Below are positions 1 to 8,521 of a stretch of 64,000 nucleotides of DNA, piece by piece (the first letter of the stretch is position 1; each line of letters begins with the position of its first letter). The stretch spans positions 1 through 64,000 of the forward strand of contig NZ_CAPS01000144.1 of NCBI RefSeq assembly GCF_000333955.1, written 5' to 3'. This stretch comes from Rhodococcus sp. AW25M09 (lineage in GTDB: Bacteria > Actinomycetota > Actinomycetes > Mycobacteriales > Mycobacteriaceae). The notes below the pieces were generated by a model. It searched no databases, was not told the origin of the DNA, and saw only the letters and a list, made by a program, of their open reading frames with translations. Position numbers and translations under genes: made by a program.

Positions 1-1
1 T

Positions 2-232
2 TCTCAGACCACGGCCGCTCTCGATGGCGATCCGAAGGGGTTACGCCAAACTCCAACTCATGAACAACGACGAGCCGCGTACATCATGCGATTCGAGCGA
101 AGGTGCGGCGACGACCGTCCCCACTTCGAGCAGTACCGCGAGTGGGTCGCGCAAATGCGTGATGCCGACGGAGATCACCTCGATCAGATCCTGGACGCCG
201 AATTTGACCTAGTCGGCGACGCTTCTGCTTAG
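2..232 (+). CDS. C-terminal end of an unidentified protein (partial)
   Basis: An open frame enters from the window edge and ends at TAG 230-232, giving about 76 residues. The last part reads YIMRFERRCGDDRPHFEQ and then an acidic, helical tail, with normal high-GC third positions. The frame has no start in the window, apart from an internal ATG at 86. I do not recognise the family. A gap of 20 bp separates it from the next gene on the same strand, so the two may be co-transcribed. Confidence 0.55.
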   Translation, partial: SQTTAALDGDPKGLRQTPTHEQRRAAYIMRFERRCGDDRPHFEQYREWVAQMRDADGDHLDQILDAEFDLVGDASA

Positions 233-252
233 TTCCCGATAGGGCGCATAAC

Positions 253-1095
253 GTGCGTTACGTGAATGATGCAATTTTCGACCATGCGATTCAGACGGAA
301 CTGACCCATGTGCAGAGCATCCACGACGCAGTGGAAGAGAAAGCTGGCCATCGGGCTGACGCACACAGCGACCTTGCCGCTGACGAAGCCCGATTTCCCG
401 AGATCTGGGCGACATCAGTTGCCCAGCGTGGTCTGGTCCATGCCTGCGAATGCATCGAGGCGGCGGGAGCCTTGATGCTCAACTGGAGCTGGTTCTACCC
501 ACAATTTGCACTTCTACGCGCCGCATACGAGTCGGCTGGTGCCACAGTCTGGCTTCTGAGCGCGGAAGACACTGATACACGACTCGCCAGGTTGATCTAC
601 CAACACCAAGAATCTTGGCGATATTCATCGAGGGCGTTCGACGGCACACCACTCGACGACAACGGTGAACATCAAGAACGACAGCAGTGGGTGAATGATG
701 TTGCCACCAGGCTGCAGATCGATCCGAGAAGGGGAAACCCCGGTGGATACGAAAAGCTGATCAAGGCAATTGACGACCTCCCTGGCCACCCAGAATCACT
801 CCTCACCGCCTGGCAACTCTGCTCCGGAGTCAGCCACGCCAAAACATGGGCGTTGAACACCGTAACCACCGAAGTAGAGAGCTCCACACTCTATGCACAT
901 GGAACCCTCAGTGGACGTGTCCCGAATTCGGACCTGTTTCTATCGACCCTTCGAATCGCCCGGCGCTCAGCGCAGTACGCCTGGGCCCTCTACCAAATCC
1001 GAACCACTACTCGACCACACACGCTCAGCTTGAAAACTGTTCAACGAGACAACGACAGCGGCGAAGAAGTGAGTCGACCAACCGCAGAAGGGTGA
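253..1095 (+). CDS. hypothetical protein, helical, about 280 aa
   Basis: This is a complete ORF starting at GTG 253, with an AGGG stretch about 8 bp upstream. The protein is soluble and largely helical. The central segment (LLRAAYESAGATVWLLS, about residues 84-100) resembles uncharacterised helical proteins found on actinobacterial mobile DNA, but I cannot name a domain with confidence. No signal peptide or membrane span is seen. The basic, polar C-terminus looks disordered. It follows the partial gene at 2-232 closely on the same strand. Confidence 0.6.
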   Translation: MRYVNDAIFDHAIQTELTHVQSIHDAVEEKAGHRADAHSDLAADEARFPEIWATSVAQRGLVHACECIEAAGALMLNWSWFYPQFALLRAAYESAGATVWLLSAEDTDTRLARLIYQHQESWRYSSRAFDGTPLDDNGEHQERQQWVNDVATRLQIDPRRGNPGGYEKLIKAIDDLPGHPESLLTAWQLCSGVSHAKTWALNTVTTEVESSTLYAHGTLSGRVPNSDLFLSTLRIARRSAQYAWALYQIRTTTRPHTLSLKTVQRDNDSGEEVSRPTAEG

Positions 1096-1350
1096 CGACC
1101 GCTACCGGTCCAGCTCTCGCAATTGCCCTGCTAAAGCGGCAGTAGATACGGCTTCCCTTCGCTGAGATGACCATGACTGAATACCCTGTTTGAAGGTAAC
1201 AAGCTCGGTTGGTCTCGGAGCTCTAGCTCAGGCAGCGCAGCAGCTCACCTCGGCGTCCGGGGTGCTCCGCGATGACCTGATCGCAACCATCTAACGCGGC
1301 CGTCCATCTACAGTACTGGCGTAGAACGTACTGTCTCACAGCATAATTGA
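1096..1350. other. intergenic region with a possible gene remnant
   Basis: This region lies between convergent genes. A short plus-strand frame ending at TAA 1292-1294 reads VGLGALAQAAQQLTSASGVL and a few more residues. It has coding-like composition but only about 36 codons and no ribosome binding site. It may be the tail of a lost gene. No other gene or clear terminator was seen. Confidence 0.25.
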
Positions 1351-3012
1351 TTAGTAGAAGCGCAATCCGGCGGTTGCGATCGTCTCGAACGCACCGTTCT
1401 CGTCAGGCTTCATTTCCTCCCCTGCGATGGTTCGCAGGGTCAACATCAGTGGCTGCAATTCACGTAGCATCGCGCGTGCTTCATTGACTGATGGTCGTTT
1501 ACCGATGGCAACCTCCAGGGACAACCTGTTGACCATTTGTGCATTCAGGTCACCGTTCCGCAGGACGGCCCAGGGCTTTGCATCCTCAACCTCCACATCG
1601 TTGAATCCCTCCTCGAGCTCCGTCCTCGCGCGAGCGGCTAGCACTGCGGCGGAGCCGACTACGAGAGTGTTCTTCGGTGCTTCCAAGTAGTACATCTGCG
1701 CAGCAGATAACAAGTGGTAAGGGTTGATTTCGTACAAGGGTTTCGACACCGAGTCCGAAACACCAGACGGGAGCGAACCTTGCTGCGCCTCTCTGACTTT
1801 GGCCAGGTCGTACAGAAAATCAGCTATAAGTAGCTGACCGACCACGCCGTATCCGCCGAGCAGGATGAGGTCCGGGAGGTGCACATCGTGGTCGAAGTCG
1901 ATGGCACCGCGCTGCCGATCGGCCAGAGCGAACATCGTGGCTAGGGCCCTTCCGGAAGTCTCTGCATTGGACTTCCGTTGCGCCACCAACGATTCTAAGA
2001 GAAGCTCCCTCAGCCGCCGGAACTCCGAACGGTCGTACTCGACGTGGGGATCTTGATCGTATGCGACCTGCACACCACACATTCTCGTCAGGAGCGGCAC
2101 GAGGACTCTGGGCGGGAGTGTGCCGCCATCGCGCGCGTATTGCTCCAACTCCAGGGCAAGCGTCACGATTGAATTTGCCTCTGCTGCGGCATCTTCGTTG
2201 ACCAAGGCACTCGCTCGAGCCCTGTGAAACTCGGCCACAGCGGCGTTGAGCGGCTGATTCAGTTTGATCTGGAATCGTCGCTCTTTTGCCTTGTTCGTCG
2301 CAACCGCCGTGAGGTTCCTCGTCACGGCCAGTTTCGCACGCAGTATCGCCACTTCATCGTGCAAATCATCTTCGACTGTACTGCAGGCGATTTGAGCTGC
2401 ACGTTGGGCAGCGGCCGCTGCGTTTCTCGCCAGCTGCCCACCGAGAGCATAGTGGCGTCCTTTATCGGCTTCGATGTGCTCCGTACCGGTTTCGGCGACC
2501 TCTTGCGCCTCACTGACGGCCGCGGCCGAAGGCGGCAGCATGAGCAGACTGTACGAGAGGTGACAGCACTGCGCCGCCAGCAGATGATGCTCGTCCGGAT
2601 GCGTGCGAACCGTCTCCGCGTACATCTGTCGCATGCGACCGACCGCGTCTTCGACACTCGACTCGCCGAGGGCTCGCAGAAGACGCAGCTGATCCTGGAC
2701 GAACTCGCGGTTGTCGTTGACGGTTTGCCGCTCGGTCTGCGCTCGTAGACGAGGAGAAACTTGGGCACCGACATCGTCTCGCTGCTTCACGAGAGCAGCT
2801 ACGACGTCGTTCACCGTCCGAAATTGGCGTGTCACCGTGTTCGGTGCGACCTGCGCCTCTTCCGCGAAAGCTTTCATGGTCATGGTCCCGAGGTCCACCC
2901 CGGAGCTCTCGAGACGCTCGGCCACGCTCAGGATTAGCTTCCTGCTGTTCTGCATACGTGTCTTCGCGGCCCGCTGTCGCGCTACATCCGCTTTGTTGCC
3001 ACCATCCGACAT
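1351..3012 (-). CDS. TetR-like HTH protein with a long C-terminal domain
   Basis: The protein has about 553 residues if it starts at the ATG at 3012, which follows GAGGCGG. An upstream in-frame start at 3087 is less likely. The N-terminal ~80 residues have the layout of a TetR-type helix-turn-helix: SRKLILSVAERLESSG, then MKAFAEEAQVAPNTVTRQF. The remaining ~470 residues are helical and unlike the usual ~120-residue TetR ligand domain, so this is an oversized member or a fusion. A palindrome at 3061-3078 lies immediately upstream, between this gene and the divergent secreted-protein gene, and is a plausible operator. Ligand and targets are unknown. Confidence 0.6.
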   Translation of the reverse strand: MSDGGNKADVARQRAAKTRMQNSRKLILSVAERLESSGVDLGTMTMKAFAEEAQVAPNTVTRQFRTVNDVVAALVKQRDDVGAQVSPRLRAQTERQTVNDNREFVQDQLRLLRALGESSVEDAVGRMRQMYAETVRTHPDEHHLLAAQCCHLSYSLLMLPPSAAAVSEAQEVAETGTEHIEADKGRHYALGGQLARNAAAAAQRAAQIACSTVEDDLHDEVAILRAKLAVTRNLTAVATNKAKERRFQIKLNQPLNAAVAEFHRARASALVNEDAAAEANSIVTLALELEQYARDGGTLPPRVLVPLLTRMCGVQVAYDQDPHVEYDRSEFRRLRELLLESLVAQRKSNAETSGRALATMFALADRQRGAIDFDHDVHLPDLILLGGYGVVGQLLIADFLYDLAKVREAQQGSLPSGVSDSVSKPLYEINPYHLLSAAQMYYLEAPKNTLVVGSAAVLAARARTELEEGFNDVEVEDAKPWAVLRNGDLNAQMVNRLSLEVAIGKRPSVNEARAMLRELQPLMLTLRTIAGEEMKPDENGAFETIATAGLRFY

Positions 3013-3060
3013 CGAACACCGCCTCTTCCCGTAACTGTGCGTCATCGAACTGTAACCGTT

Positions 3061-3078
3061 GACATCCACGTGGATATC
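3061..3078. promoter_or_regulatory. palindrome between divergent genes, candidate operator
   Basis: The sequence GACATCCACGTGGATATC contains the perfect 12-bp palindrome ATCCACGTGGAT. It sits 50 bp upstream of the TetR-like gene and about 110 bp upstream of the divergent gene at 3186. Position and symmetry suggest autoregulation by the neighbouring HTH protein. This is inferred. Confidence 0.45.
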
Positions 3079-3185
3079 GACAATCAATGTGTGTCGATTC
3101 TGCCGAGGCGTATGTACAGCACCGTCGATCCTGAGCTACGTTTCCGATGCAAGGTTCAAAACAGCCTTTCACCAGGAGGAACGCA

Positions 3186-3614
3186 ATGTCCATCGACATC
3201 CTGCCCGCGGACCGGATCACACCTTCCGAGAAACACGTCCCGAACCAAACTGATGCAGAACGGGCGGTTGCTGGAAAGCCCAATTTTCCGGCACGTCTGC
3301 GCCGACTGGCCGTGACCGCTGGCCTCACCCTGATGATCGTTGCGGCCATGGTGGGGCTCACCGCGCCGACCGCATCGGCGAAGAGCGGAGACTGGGGCCA
3401 TACTCCAGGCACAAGCCTCTACGGCTGTACGAACCCGTCGGTGTGCAGCCGCGGAGCTCAAGCAGTCGGTGCAGGGTGGATCCAGGTGTGGTGCTGGACG
3501 GATTCGTACTGGCAGAAATGGTTCAAGGTGAGGGCCTGGACCGGCCGGTCATGGAACGAAGGGTGGGTGCCCACGGTCCGAGTGGACATCCAGCCGCAGG
3601 TTCCGCGCTGCTAG
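3186..3614 (+). CDS. small secreted protein
   Basis: The protein has 142 residues. The ATG at 3186 follows a strong AGGAGG (3174-3180), which decides the start over an upstream in-frame ATG at 3147. A basic N-region of ~45 residues is followed by a hydrophobic segment (LAVTAGLTLMIVAAMVGL) and a TASA-like cleavage site, so export is expected. The mature part is about 75 residues, rich in Trp and Gly, with four Cys, and could form a small disulfide-bonded fold. No family is recognised. It is divergent from the TetR-like regulator and followed by a strong terminator. Confidence 0.65.
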   Translation: MSIDILPADRITPSEKHVPNQTDAERAVAGKPNFPARLRRLAVTAGLTLMIVAAMVGLTAPTASAKSGDWGHTPGTSLYGCTNPSVCSRGAQAVGAGWIQVWCWTDSYWQKWFKVRAWTGRSWNEGWVPTVRVDIQPQVPRC

Positions 3615-3649
3615 GCAAGAGCCAAGCGTATCGAGAGAGCACGTCGAGA

Positions 3650-3676
3650 GGGCCCCACCATCTGGTGGGGCCCTTT
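3650..3676 (+). terminator. rho-independent terminator
   Basis: An 11-bp perfect stem, GGGCCCCACCA / TGGTGGGGCCC, with a 2-base loop is followed by TTT. It lies 36 bp after the stop of the secreted-protein gene. The hairpin is symmetric, so it may also serve the convergent methyltransferase operon that ends at 3736. Confidence 0.8.
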
Positions 3677-3735
3677 CGCGCGTGTCAGCAGGCTGCGGTC
3701 AACTGCTCGAGGTGGATCGGGCACTTGGTGGCCGT

Positions 3736-5121
3736 TCAACTGAGCAAGCTCTGCACTCCGACTCCGACAAGGTCTCGGGAGGTTGGTGGGGTGACCGCAT
3801 TGCCGCACATCCGCACGTTGCGTTGCTTCGTTCCACCGCATAGCACGTAGGTCGACGCGAATCCCATTGCGCATTGGAGCTCCGGTACGTCGAGCATTCT
3901 GAAGCACAGGTCTTCGACAGCAAACGAACGCCGTGTGGTCTTCCGGTGGTGAGTGGCCGCGGGAACGACCAAGCCATGGTGGTTACCCGATGCCGTCACG
4001 GTGCAGAGAGCGTCGCTGACCGATCGCGCAGTCGAACCTCCACCTCGTAGCTCTGCGATGAACGGGGTGATCACCGCATGATGGCGGCCGCCCGCGGATA
4101 CGGTCGAGAGCGCCTCCGAGGTTCGATGATTCTTCGACTGGCCCCGCAGCACCGACACGAACGCCGGGGCCCGCCCCTCAGACGGCCGTGGGCTTGCCTG
4201 CCGATACTCGAACAGCGTGCCCGCGGATTCTCTCGCGTCCTCGGCATGCGGAGCTGCCCAGTACCGGTCGATGCCGGCCTGGATTCGTGCGATCGTTTTC
4301 GGCTTCAGTGGACGAGTGCGGTCCCCGATTCGCTGGCCGGTCTTGGTCCAGTCGATGATGGTCGAGGCGGGCAGCCAGTCGGGCTCGAGCACGGTATCGG
4401 CACACGCACGTGCGGGGCACCGGTAGGAGTACTGGCTGCGGTACTTGCCCACGGCCACCGCTGGGTTCTTCCAGGCTTGCAACGCACGCACGGGCCCGCA
4501 GCGAGAGCAGGTTGCCGGCGGACGGACCGCGGTCTCGAAGTCAGGTGCCCGGTTGCCGGCCTTCCAGAAGCACACGTAGACGCGATCGCGGGACTGCGGC
4601 GCTGGTGTCCCGAAAGTCCATGAGTGCATCGAATTCAGGCAAATGAGGCGATGTTCGTAACCGAGGGCGCGCATCGCCGCGATCCATGGCCTGTAGAGAG
4701 GCCATGAGTAGATCTCGACGACGTTCTCGACGAAGACCAATTCGTATCGGTGATACTCGGTGAACCGAACGACGTCCCACATCGTCGCCCTCGATCGCTC
4801 GGCGGCCTCGGACGGTAGGTCGTCGGACAGCAACGAGATCTGCGCGGCGAGGCGCTTGGCCCCGCGTGCATTGGAGTGCCAGGTGCATTCGGGGCTGAAC
4901 CATCCGATTGTCGTGCGAGGAAACAGCTTCGGAGTGATCTGAGAGAGGTCCGCGAGGATGTGCTCGGTGTGCTGGTGGTTGTATTGGTGCGTCTCGATTG
5001 CTTTGTCCCAGTGGTTCGATGCTGCCGATACTCTCACCCCGGGGATGGAGATCATGCCGGTCGTGGATCCGCCGGCACCGCAGAAGAAGTCCGATGCCGT
5101 GATGTCGAGCGATCCTTTCAT
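3736..5121 (-). CDS. C5-cytosine DNA methyltransferase, phage type
   Basis: The protein has 461 residues. The start is the ATG at 5121, which overlaps the upstream TGA (ATGA); an upstream ATG is less likely. Motif I is DFFCGAGGS (about residues 11-19, SAM binding) and a motif VI-like ENVVE is present. The motif IV position reads FSPECTWHS (about 75-83), so the presumed nucleophile Cys79 is preceded by Glu instead of the canonical Pro-Cys-Gln. I recall this SPECT-type loop from actinophage methylases. Central CxxC motifs (TCSRCG, then CPARAC) suggest a zinc-binding insertion. It is the last gene of the minus-strand array and sits directly after the DUF5131-type gene. No cognate nuclease is adjacent, so anti-restriction or orphan methylation is likely. 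Confidence 0.85.
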   Translation of the reverse strand: MKGSLDITASDFFCGAGGSTTGMISIPGVRVSAASNHWDKAIETHQYNHQHTEHILADLSQITPKLFPRTTIGWFSPECTWHSNARGAKRLAAQISLLSDDLPSEAAERSRATMWDVVRFTEYHRYELVFVENVVEIYSWPLYRPWIAAMRALGYEHRLICLNSMHSWTFGTPAPQSRDRVYVCFWKAGNRAPDFETAVRPPATCSRCGPVRALQAWKNPAVAVGKYRSQYSYRCPARACADTVLEPDWLPASTIIDWTKTGQRIGDRTRPLKPKTIARIQAGIDRYWAAPHAEDARESAGTLFEYRQASPRPSEGRAPAFVSVLRGQSKNHRTSEALSTVSAGGRHHAVITPFIAELRGGGSTARSVSDALCTVTASGNHHGLVVPAATHHRKTTRRSFAVEDLCFRMLDVPELQCAMGFASTYVLCGGTKQRNVRMCGNAVTPPTSRDLVGVGVQSLLS

Positions 5122-6074
5122 CGGCCGGCTCCGTCGGGCGTGCTGTCCCACACCCGTCGGTCGAGGATCCGGCCGGCGGCCTTACGGCCGACTCGTCGAA
5201 CTTCGGTGCCGTCGTCGAAGTGGTGGTAGTCGCGGAATCGGGCGATCACCTCCGCTGGTGCCCACTCGCCCCACTGCTTGAACAGGAAGGGCACATCGGC
5301 AGCGGTGCACTGGTCCCGGATATCTCGTACCCATCGCGGATGCATCGGCCGTGCCTCGCGGCCTGACTCACCGCCGACGATCACCCAGTCGAGCGCTGGT
5401 TCGAGCTCGCCGCCGCATTTCGAGTCTTCGACCGGACGAAGCCCGTCGCGAGTCAGCGCTCCTCCGATTCTGCTGGGTCGTAGGCGCGTGAAGTCGATCG
5501 GTCCGAGGAGCGGTTCGGCAGAGACGAACCGAAGAGCTGCAGGCGTGTCCAGCAGCGCCCATACTCGCAGGTCTGCAGTCTTCTGGTCTTCGGCCGAGAC
5601 GCCGATCCACAGGTTCGGCAGGGGCCAGCTCTGGTACCAGACATCGGCGGGGCGGAAGGCTGCGACGACACCTGCGATGGCGTCGTCGACGGCGCGGCGG
5701 AAGGCATCGGACTGGAGCAAAGACCGCATCCGAGCGGGTCTCTTGGTGAGCAACTGAAAGGTGTGCTGGCGGGCGAGCGCGATCACCGCGAACACCCTGG
5801 CGATGTAGTCGTCCGGGATTGCAGGGTGGAAGAGGTCGCTCATCGAATTCACGAAGATCCGGCGTGGTCGGCTCCATCGCAGCGGCTGGTCGAGCTTGCC
5901 GGGGCGCATCTCGACGTCGAATCCGTGCTCGAAGTAGTGCCCCGGTGTGCCGCGGAACCGCTCAGCGAGGGTTTGGGCGTAGCAGTGATCACATCCCGAC
6001 GAGACTGCGGTGCAGCCGGTGACCGGGTTCCAGGTTGCGTCGGTCCATTCGATGGCCGTGGCGTCGCCCATCAT
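5118..6074 (-). CDS. phage Gp37/Gp68-type protein (DUF5131 family)
   Basis: The protein has 318 residues. The N-terminus carries the family signature IEWTDATWNPVTGC followed by CX6CX2C (GCTAVSSGCDHCYA, about residues 20-33). IFVNSMSDLFH and FQLLTKRPARM follow, and WIGVSAEDQ and IVGGESG lie further on. These are the conserved blocks of the phage Gp37/Gp68 (DUF5131) proteins. The three cysteines resemble radical-SAM or metal-binding clusters, but the activity is not established as far as I know. The start overlaps the preceding small gene (ATGA at 6071-6074) and the stop overlaps the methyltransferase start, so the three are translationally coupled and probably act together on DNA or nucleotides. 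Confidence 0.8.
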   Translation of the reverse strand: MMGDATAIEWTDATWNPVTGCTAVSSGCDHCYAQTLAERFRGTPGHYFEHGFDVEMRPGKLDQPLRWSRPRRIFVNSMSDLFHPAIPDDYIARVFAVIALARQHTFQLLTKRPARMRSLLQSDAFRRAVDDAIAGVVAAFRPADVWYQSWPLPNLWIGVSAEDQKTADLRVWALLDTPAALRFVSAEPLLGPIDFTRLRPSRIGGALTRDGLRPVEDSKCGGELEPALDWVIVGGESGREARPMHPRWVRDIRDQCTAADVPFLFKQWGEWAPAEVIARFRDYHHFDDGTEVRRVGRKAAGRILDRRVWDSTPDGAGR

Positions 6075-6259
6075 CGCTCTTCCGGGTCGTGGAGGGCGTC
6101 GAGGAGCTGGAATCGTAGGTCGGCGTCTATCTCGAATGAGATACCCCTGCTGGGCAATTCGATCGTGTAGCTGTTTCGATCAGGTGTGGTCGTGATGATC
6201 CATGGGTTGGGGTGGAGCGGGGCAGCGTTTGTGTCGGTGGTGGGGTCGGTTTCGGTCAT
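6071..6259 (-). CDS. small conserved-looking protein, 62 aa
   Basis: The ATG at 6259 is preceded by GGAGG with 5-bp spacing, the best ribosome binding site in this region. The protein is acidic at its start and then reads WIITTTPDRNSYTIELPS and a DPEER tail. No known domain. Its TGA overlaps the ATG of the DUF5131 gene. It is probably a co-translated partner or regulator of that gene and the methyltransferase. Confidence 0.6.
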   Translation of the reverse strand: MTETDPTTDTNAAPLHPNPWIITTTPDRNSYTIELPSRGISFEIDADLRFQLLDALHDPEER

Positions 6260-6279
6260 GGCGTCCTCCGAACGTTGGG

Positions 6280-6999
6280 TCATCGGCTGCAGACGCTCGA
6301 CGCTGTTTGCGCATCGGCGCTGGTGATGTCGAGGTCGTATTTCGCGGCCACGGTGAGATACGAAGTGACGTAACGGCATTGGTAGGGCGTGTTGGGTGGC
6401 AGCCAGGTGTCGATTCCTTTGTCCGACTTCTGCTGATTCGTACGTCCGTCCACCGCGAGCAAGTTGACGTCCACGTCGTTGGCGAAGGCGGTTCGCTGGT
6501 CGATCGACCAGGCCCACGCCCCTGCGTTCCACGCCCTCGCCAACGGGTACACGTGATCGATCTGAATCTTCCCGAGGTCGTCGATCGTCGATCCTGTGTA
6601 GGGGTCGTGGAGTATCCCTGCTGCGACTTTGCAGTCGCGGGTTCCGGGCTTGAACCCGACGTCGATCAGTTGGGTTGCCAGGACGTCGTTTCGAGTGTCA
6701 CAGCCGTTGTGCGATCCAGGGGCGGAAGAGTCGTCGGTCCACGCCGGGCCGAACACGCACCCTGAGCCCTTCTTGCAGGATCGGTCGTATCCATCGACGT
6801 CTGGGAGCGAGTCCACCGTTTCGAGCTGAGCGAGGAGCTGCGCGATGGGTACAGGCGTGCTCGCCGCAGTTCTGTCAGCGGTCTGGACCACCGCTGGTCG
6901 TGAGAGCGGATCGGCGTGCGTTCCGAACGTGTAGGTCCCGACCGCGAGTAGGGCCATCACGATGGGCACCGCGATGCGGAGTCGTCTGCGCGCGCTCAT
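6280..6999 (-). CDS. secreted HNH-type nuclease (DUF1524-like)
   Basis: The protein has 239 residues. A basic N-terminus and hydrophobic segment (RIAVPIVMALLAVGTYTFG) form a signal peptide or anchor. The C-terminal half has the His-Asn nuclease signature IQIDHVYPLARAW, then FANDVDVNLLAVDGRTNQQK and a Cys pair, as in secreted actinobacterial HNH/DUF1524 proteins. The likely role is extracellular or envelope-associated nucleic-acid cleavage; on mobile DNA such nucleases may serve conjugation or competition (inference). The start overlaps the stop of the upstream small membrane protein gene (ATGA). Confidence 0.8.
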   Translation of the reverse strand: MSARRRLRIAVPIVMALLAVGTYTFGTHADPLSRPAVVQTADRTAASTPVPIAQLLAQLETVDSLPDVDGYDRSCKKGSGCVFGPAWTDDSSAPGSHNGCDTRNDVLATQLIDVGFKPGTRDCKVAAGILHDPYTGSTIDDLGKIQIDHVYPLARAWNAGAWAWSIDQRTAFANDVDVNLLAVDGRTNQQKSDKGIDTWLPPNTPYQCRYVTSYLTVAAKYDLDITSADAQTASSVCSR

Positions 7000-7316
7000 C
7001 GAACCGCCTCCGCCGGCAAGGCTGCGTGCCCGCAGCTTCCGCGCCGATTACCGTCCGAGTGATCTGGCCACCGATGCAGTAGTGCCAGGGTCAGCGCCGA
7101 GAAGGCAGCGAGCAACGTGCCGGCCAGGGAGACGACCAAGCTGACGGTGACCAGGTCCTTCACGATCGGCAGAGCCCCGTTGAAGATCGCGAGCATGCCG
7201 ACGACGTAGCCGACACACGCGAGCGCAACAGTGCGAGCCTCACGGCGGGCATCTTCGGCCGCGAGGTGGCGCTCTACGTCGTGGATGGCGCACTGTCGAC
7301 CAGATTGTGGGTCCAT
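6996..7316 (-). CDS. small membrane protein, two TM segments
   Basis: The protein has 106 residues from the ATG at 7316 (AAGGAC upstream). A longer frame exists, but the N-terminal extension looks non-coding. Two hydrophobic spans are seen, one at VALACVGYVVGMLAIFNGAL and one at VTVSLVVSLAGTLLAAFSAL, with a His/Asp-rich tail. It is coupled to the HNH nuclease gene by a 4-bp overlap. A role as membrane partner of that exported nuclease is a guess; no family is recognised. Confidence 0.6.
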   Translation of the reverse strand: MDPQSGRQCAIHDVERHLAAEDARREARTVALACVGYVVGMLAIFNGALPIVKDLVTVSLVVSLAGTLLAAFSALTLALLHRWPDHSDGNRRGSCGHAALPAEAVR

Positions 7317-7467
7317 CAGGGAGTCCTTTCGTAGTGGGCGCGGTGGCAAACGCAGTCCTGTACGGGGTAGATAGCGTGGCGGTGAGGTCTGTGACAGCTG
7401 GCCACTGAATCGCAACCCAGGAGAGTGCTCCTGTGGCCGCACCGTGCGGGCGATATGCGACCGGGTG

Positions 7468-8112
7468 TCACAAGCGTTGCGAGTTCGGGGCCGTCGGGTA
7501 CTGGTCTAGTGGCCGGTCGCCGGGATGGACCGGGCCGACGTTGCGACGCCACGGCCCGGTCAGGTAGTCGTAGTGCTCTTGCGTGAAATCGGAACCGATC
7601 AGATCTCGTGCGACCAAGCCTCGGCCGACATCGCGGGCAGCGACTCTGGCAGCCCCGCGGCCGAGGACGCCGAGCAGATTCATCGTCGCTGTGAGTTCGT
7701 GACGCCGATTGTCGCCGCAGGCCGCTGTGTGGGCAGCGTGCGTCGCCATCCGCCAGCGGGGTGCGCACCACCACGCGGCGCTGACCGTTTCCGGCGCCGT
7801 CTCCAGAAGATCGGACTCGACGTCGAGGGTGCGCGCCAACGCGAAGACCTGCCGCCATTGTGAGCCGAAGACCACCTCGAAGACGTGATCTGTCAATTCA
7901 TGGGCAGGAACTGTCGGCTGGAAGCGGTCGGTGGCGGTCGGGGTGGTAGCGAAATACGTCTCGGACAGACCGTGTTGCATCCGGCGATGGACTTCGCCGG
8001 CGATGGCCCGGTATGCCCTGCTGTTCGGGTTGCAGCCGGTACTGCCGGCAGGTTGTGCATGCGGTGAGAGGCGGACCGCCGGCGGCCGCGTTGTCGAGCT
8101 CGAAGATTTCAT
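7468..8112 (-). CDS. hypothetical protein
   Basis: The protein has 214 residues from the ATG at 8112, which has GGGAG 5 bp upstream; the longer reading from 8157 lacks support. It is soluble and mixed alpha/beta with a His- and Arg-rich central part (WCAPRWRMATHAAHTAACG). No signal peptide and no recognised domain. It belongs to the minus-strand array, but here small gaps rather than overlaps separate the neighbours. Confidence 0.55.
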   Translation of the reverse strand: MKSSSSTTRPPAVRLSPHAQPAGSTGCNPNSRAYRAIAGEVHRRMQHGLSETYFATTPTATDRFQPTVPAHELTDHVFEVVFGSQWRQVFALARTLDVESDLLETAPETVSAAWWCAPRWRMATHAAHTAACGDNRRHELTATMNLLGVLGRGAARVAARDVGRGLVARDLIGSDFTQEHYDYLTGPWRRNVGPVHPGDRPLDQYPTAPNSQRL

Positions 8113-8206
8113 GGGTACTCCCGTTTCTGTGGGACAGATGGTCGGTCTGTCGATCAATTTCTGACTGGTCTCTGTACCGCTATGCGACCAACAACGCGGC
8201 TCTATT

Positions 8207-8521
8207 TCACTCTGCTACTTCACTTTCCGATCTTTCAGTGCCGTCCAGCCAGTCACCGATCCTGCCGCGGACGGCGTCGCCACCAGGAGGATCGTCGTAG
8301 GCGTCTTCGAGCGCTCCCCGCGCCCCGGATGAGATGACCGCGAGATCGCAGTCACGTGTCTCGACCCAGTCGCCCCACGTCCACCCCCTTCCTGCGTCGA
8401 TATGAAATTGCGTCGCTGCTGCCGGAACACCGTCGACGAAGACTTGCGTGTGGGTAGGTCCGTCCGGATCGCGCACGACGATCACCTCGATCCGCGGTGC
8501 GGGGGCGAACTCTCTCGTCAC
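8207..8521 (-). CDS. hypothetical acidic protein, 104 aa
   Basis: It starts at a GTG whose last two bases form the TGA of the upstream membrane-protein gene (GTGA). The protein has a beta-strand-like first half (RIEVIVVRDPDGPTHTQVFV) and an acidic C-terminal half. No known motif. Tight coupling argues that it is a real gene working with its upstream neighbour. Confidence 0.6.
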   Translation of the reverse strand: MTREFAPAPRIEVIVVRDPDGPTHTQVFVDGVPAAATQFHIDAGRGWTWGDWVETRDCDLAVISSGARGALEDAYDDPPGGDAVRGRIGDWLDGTERSESEVAE

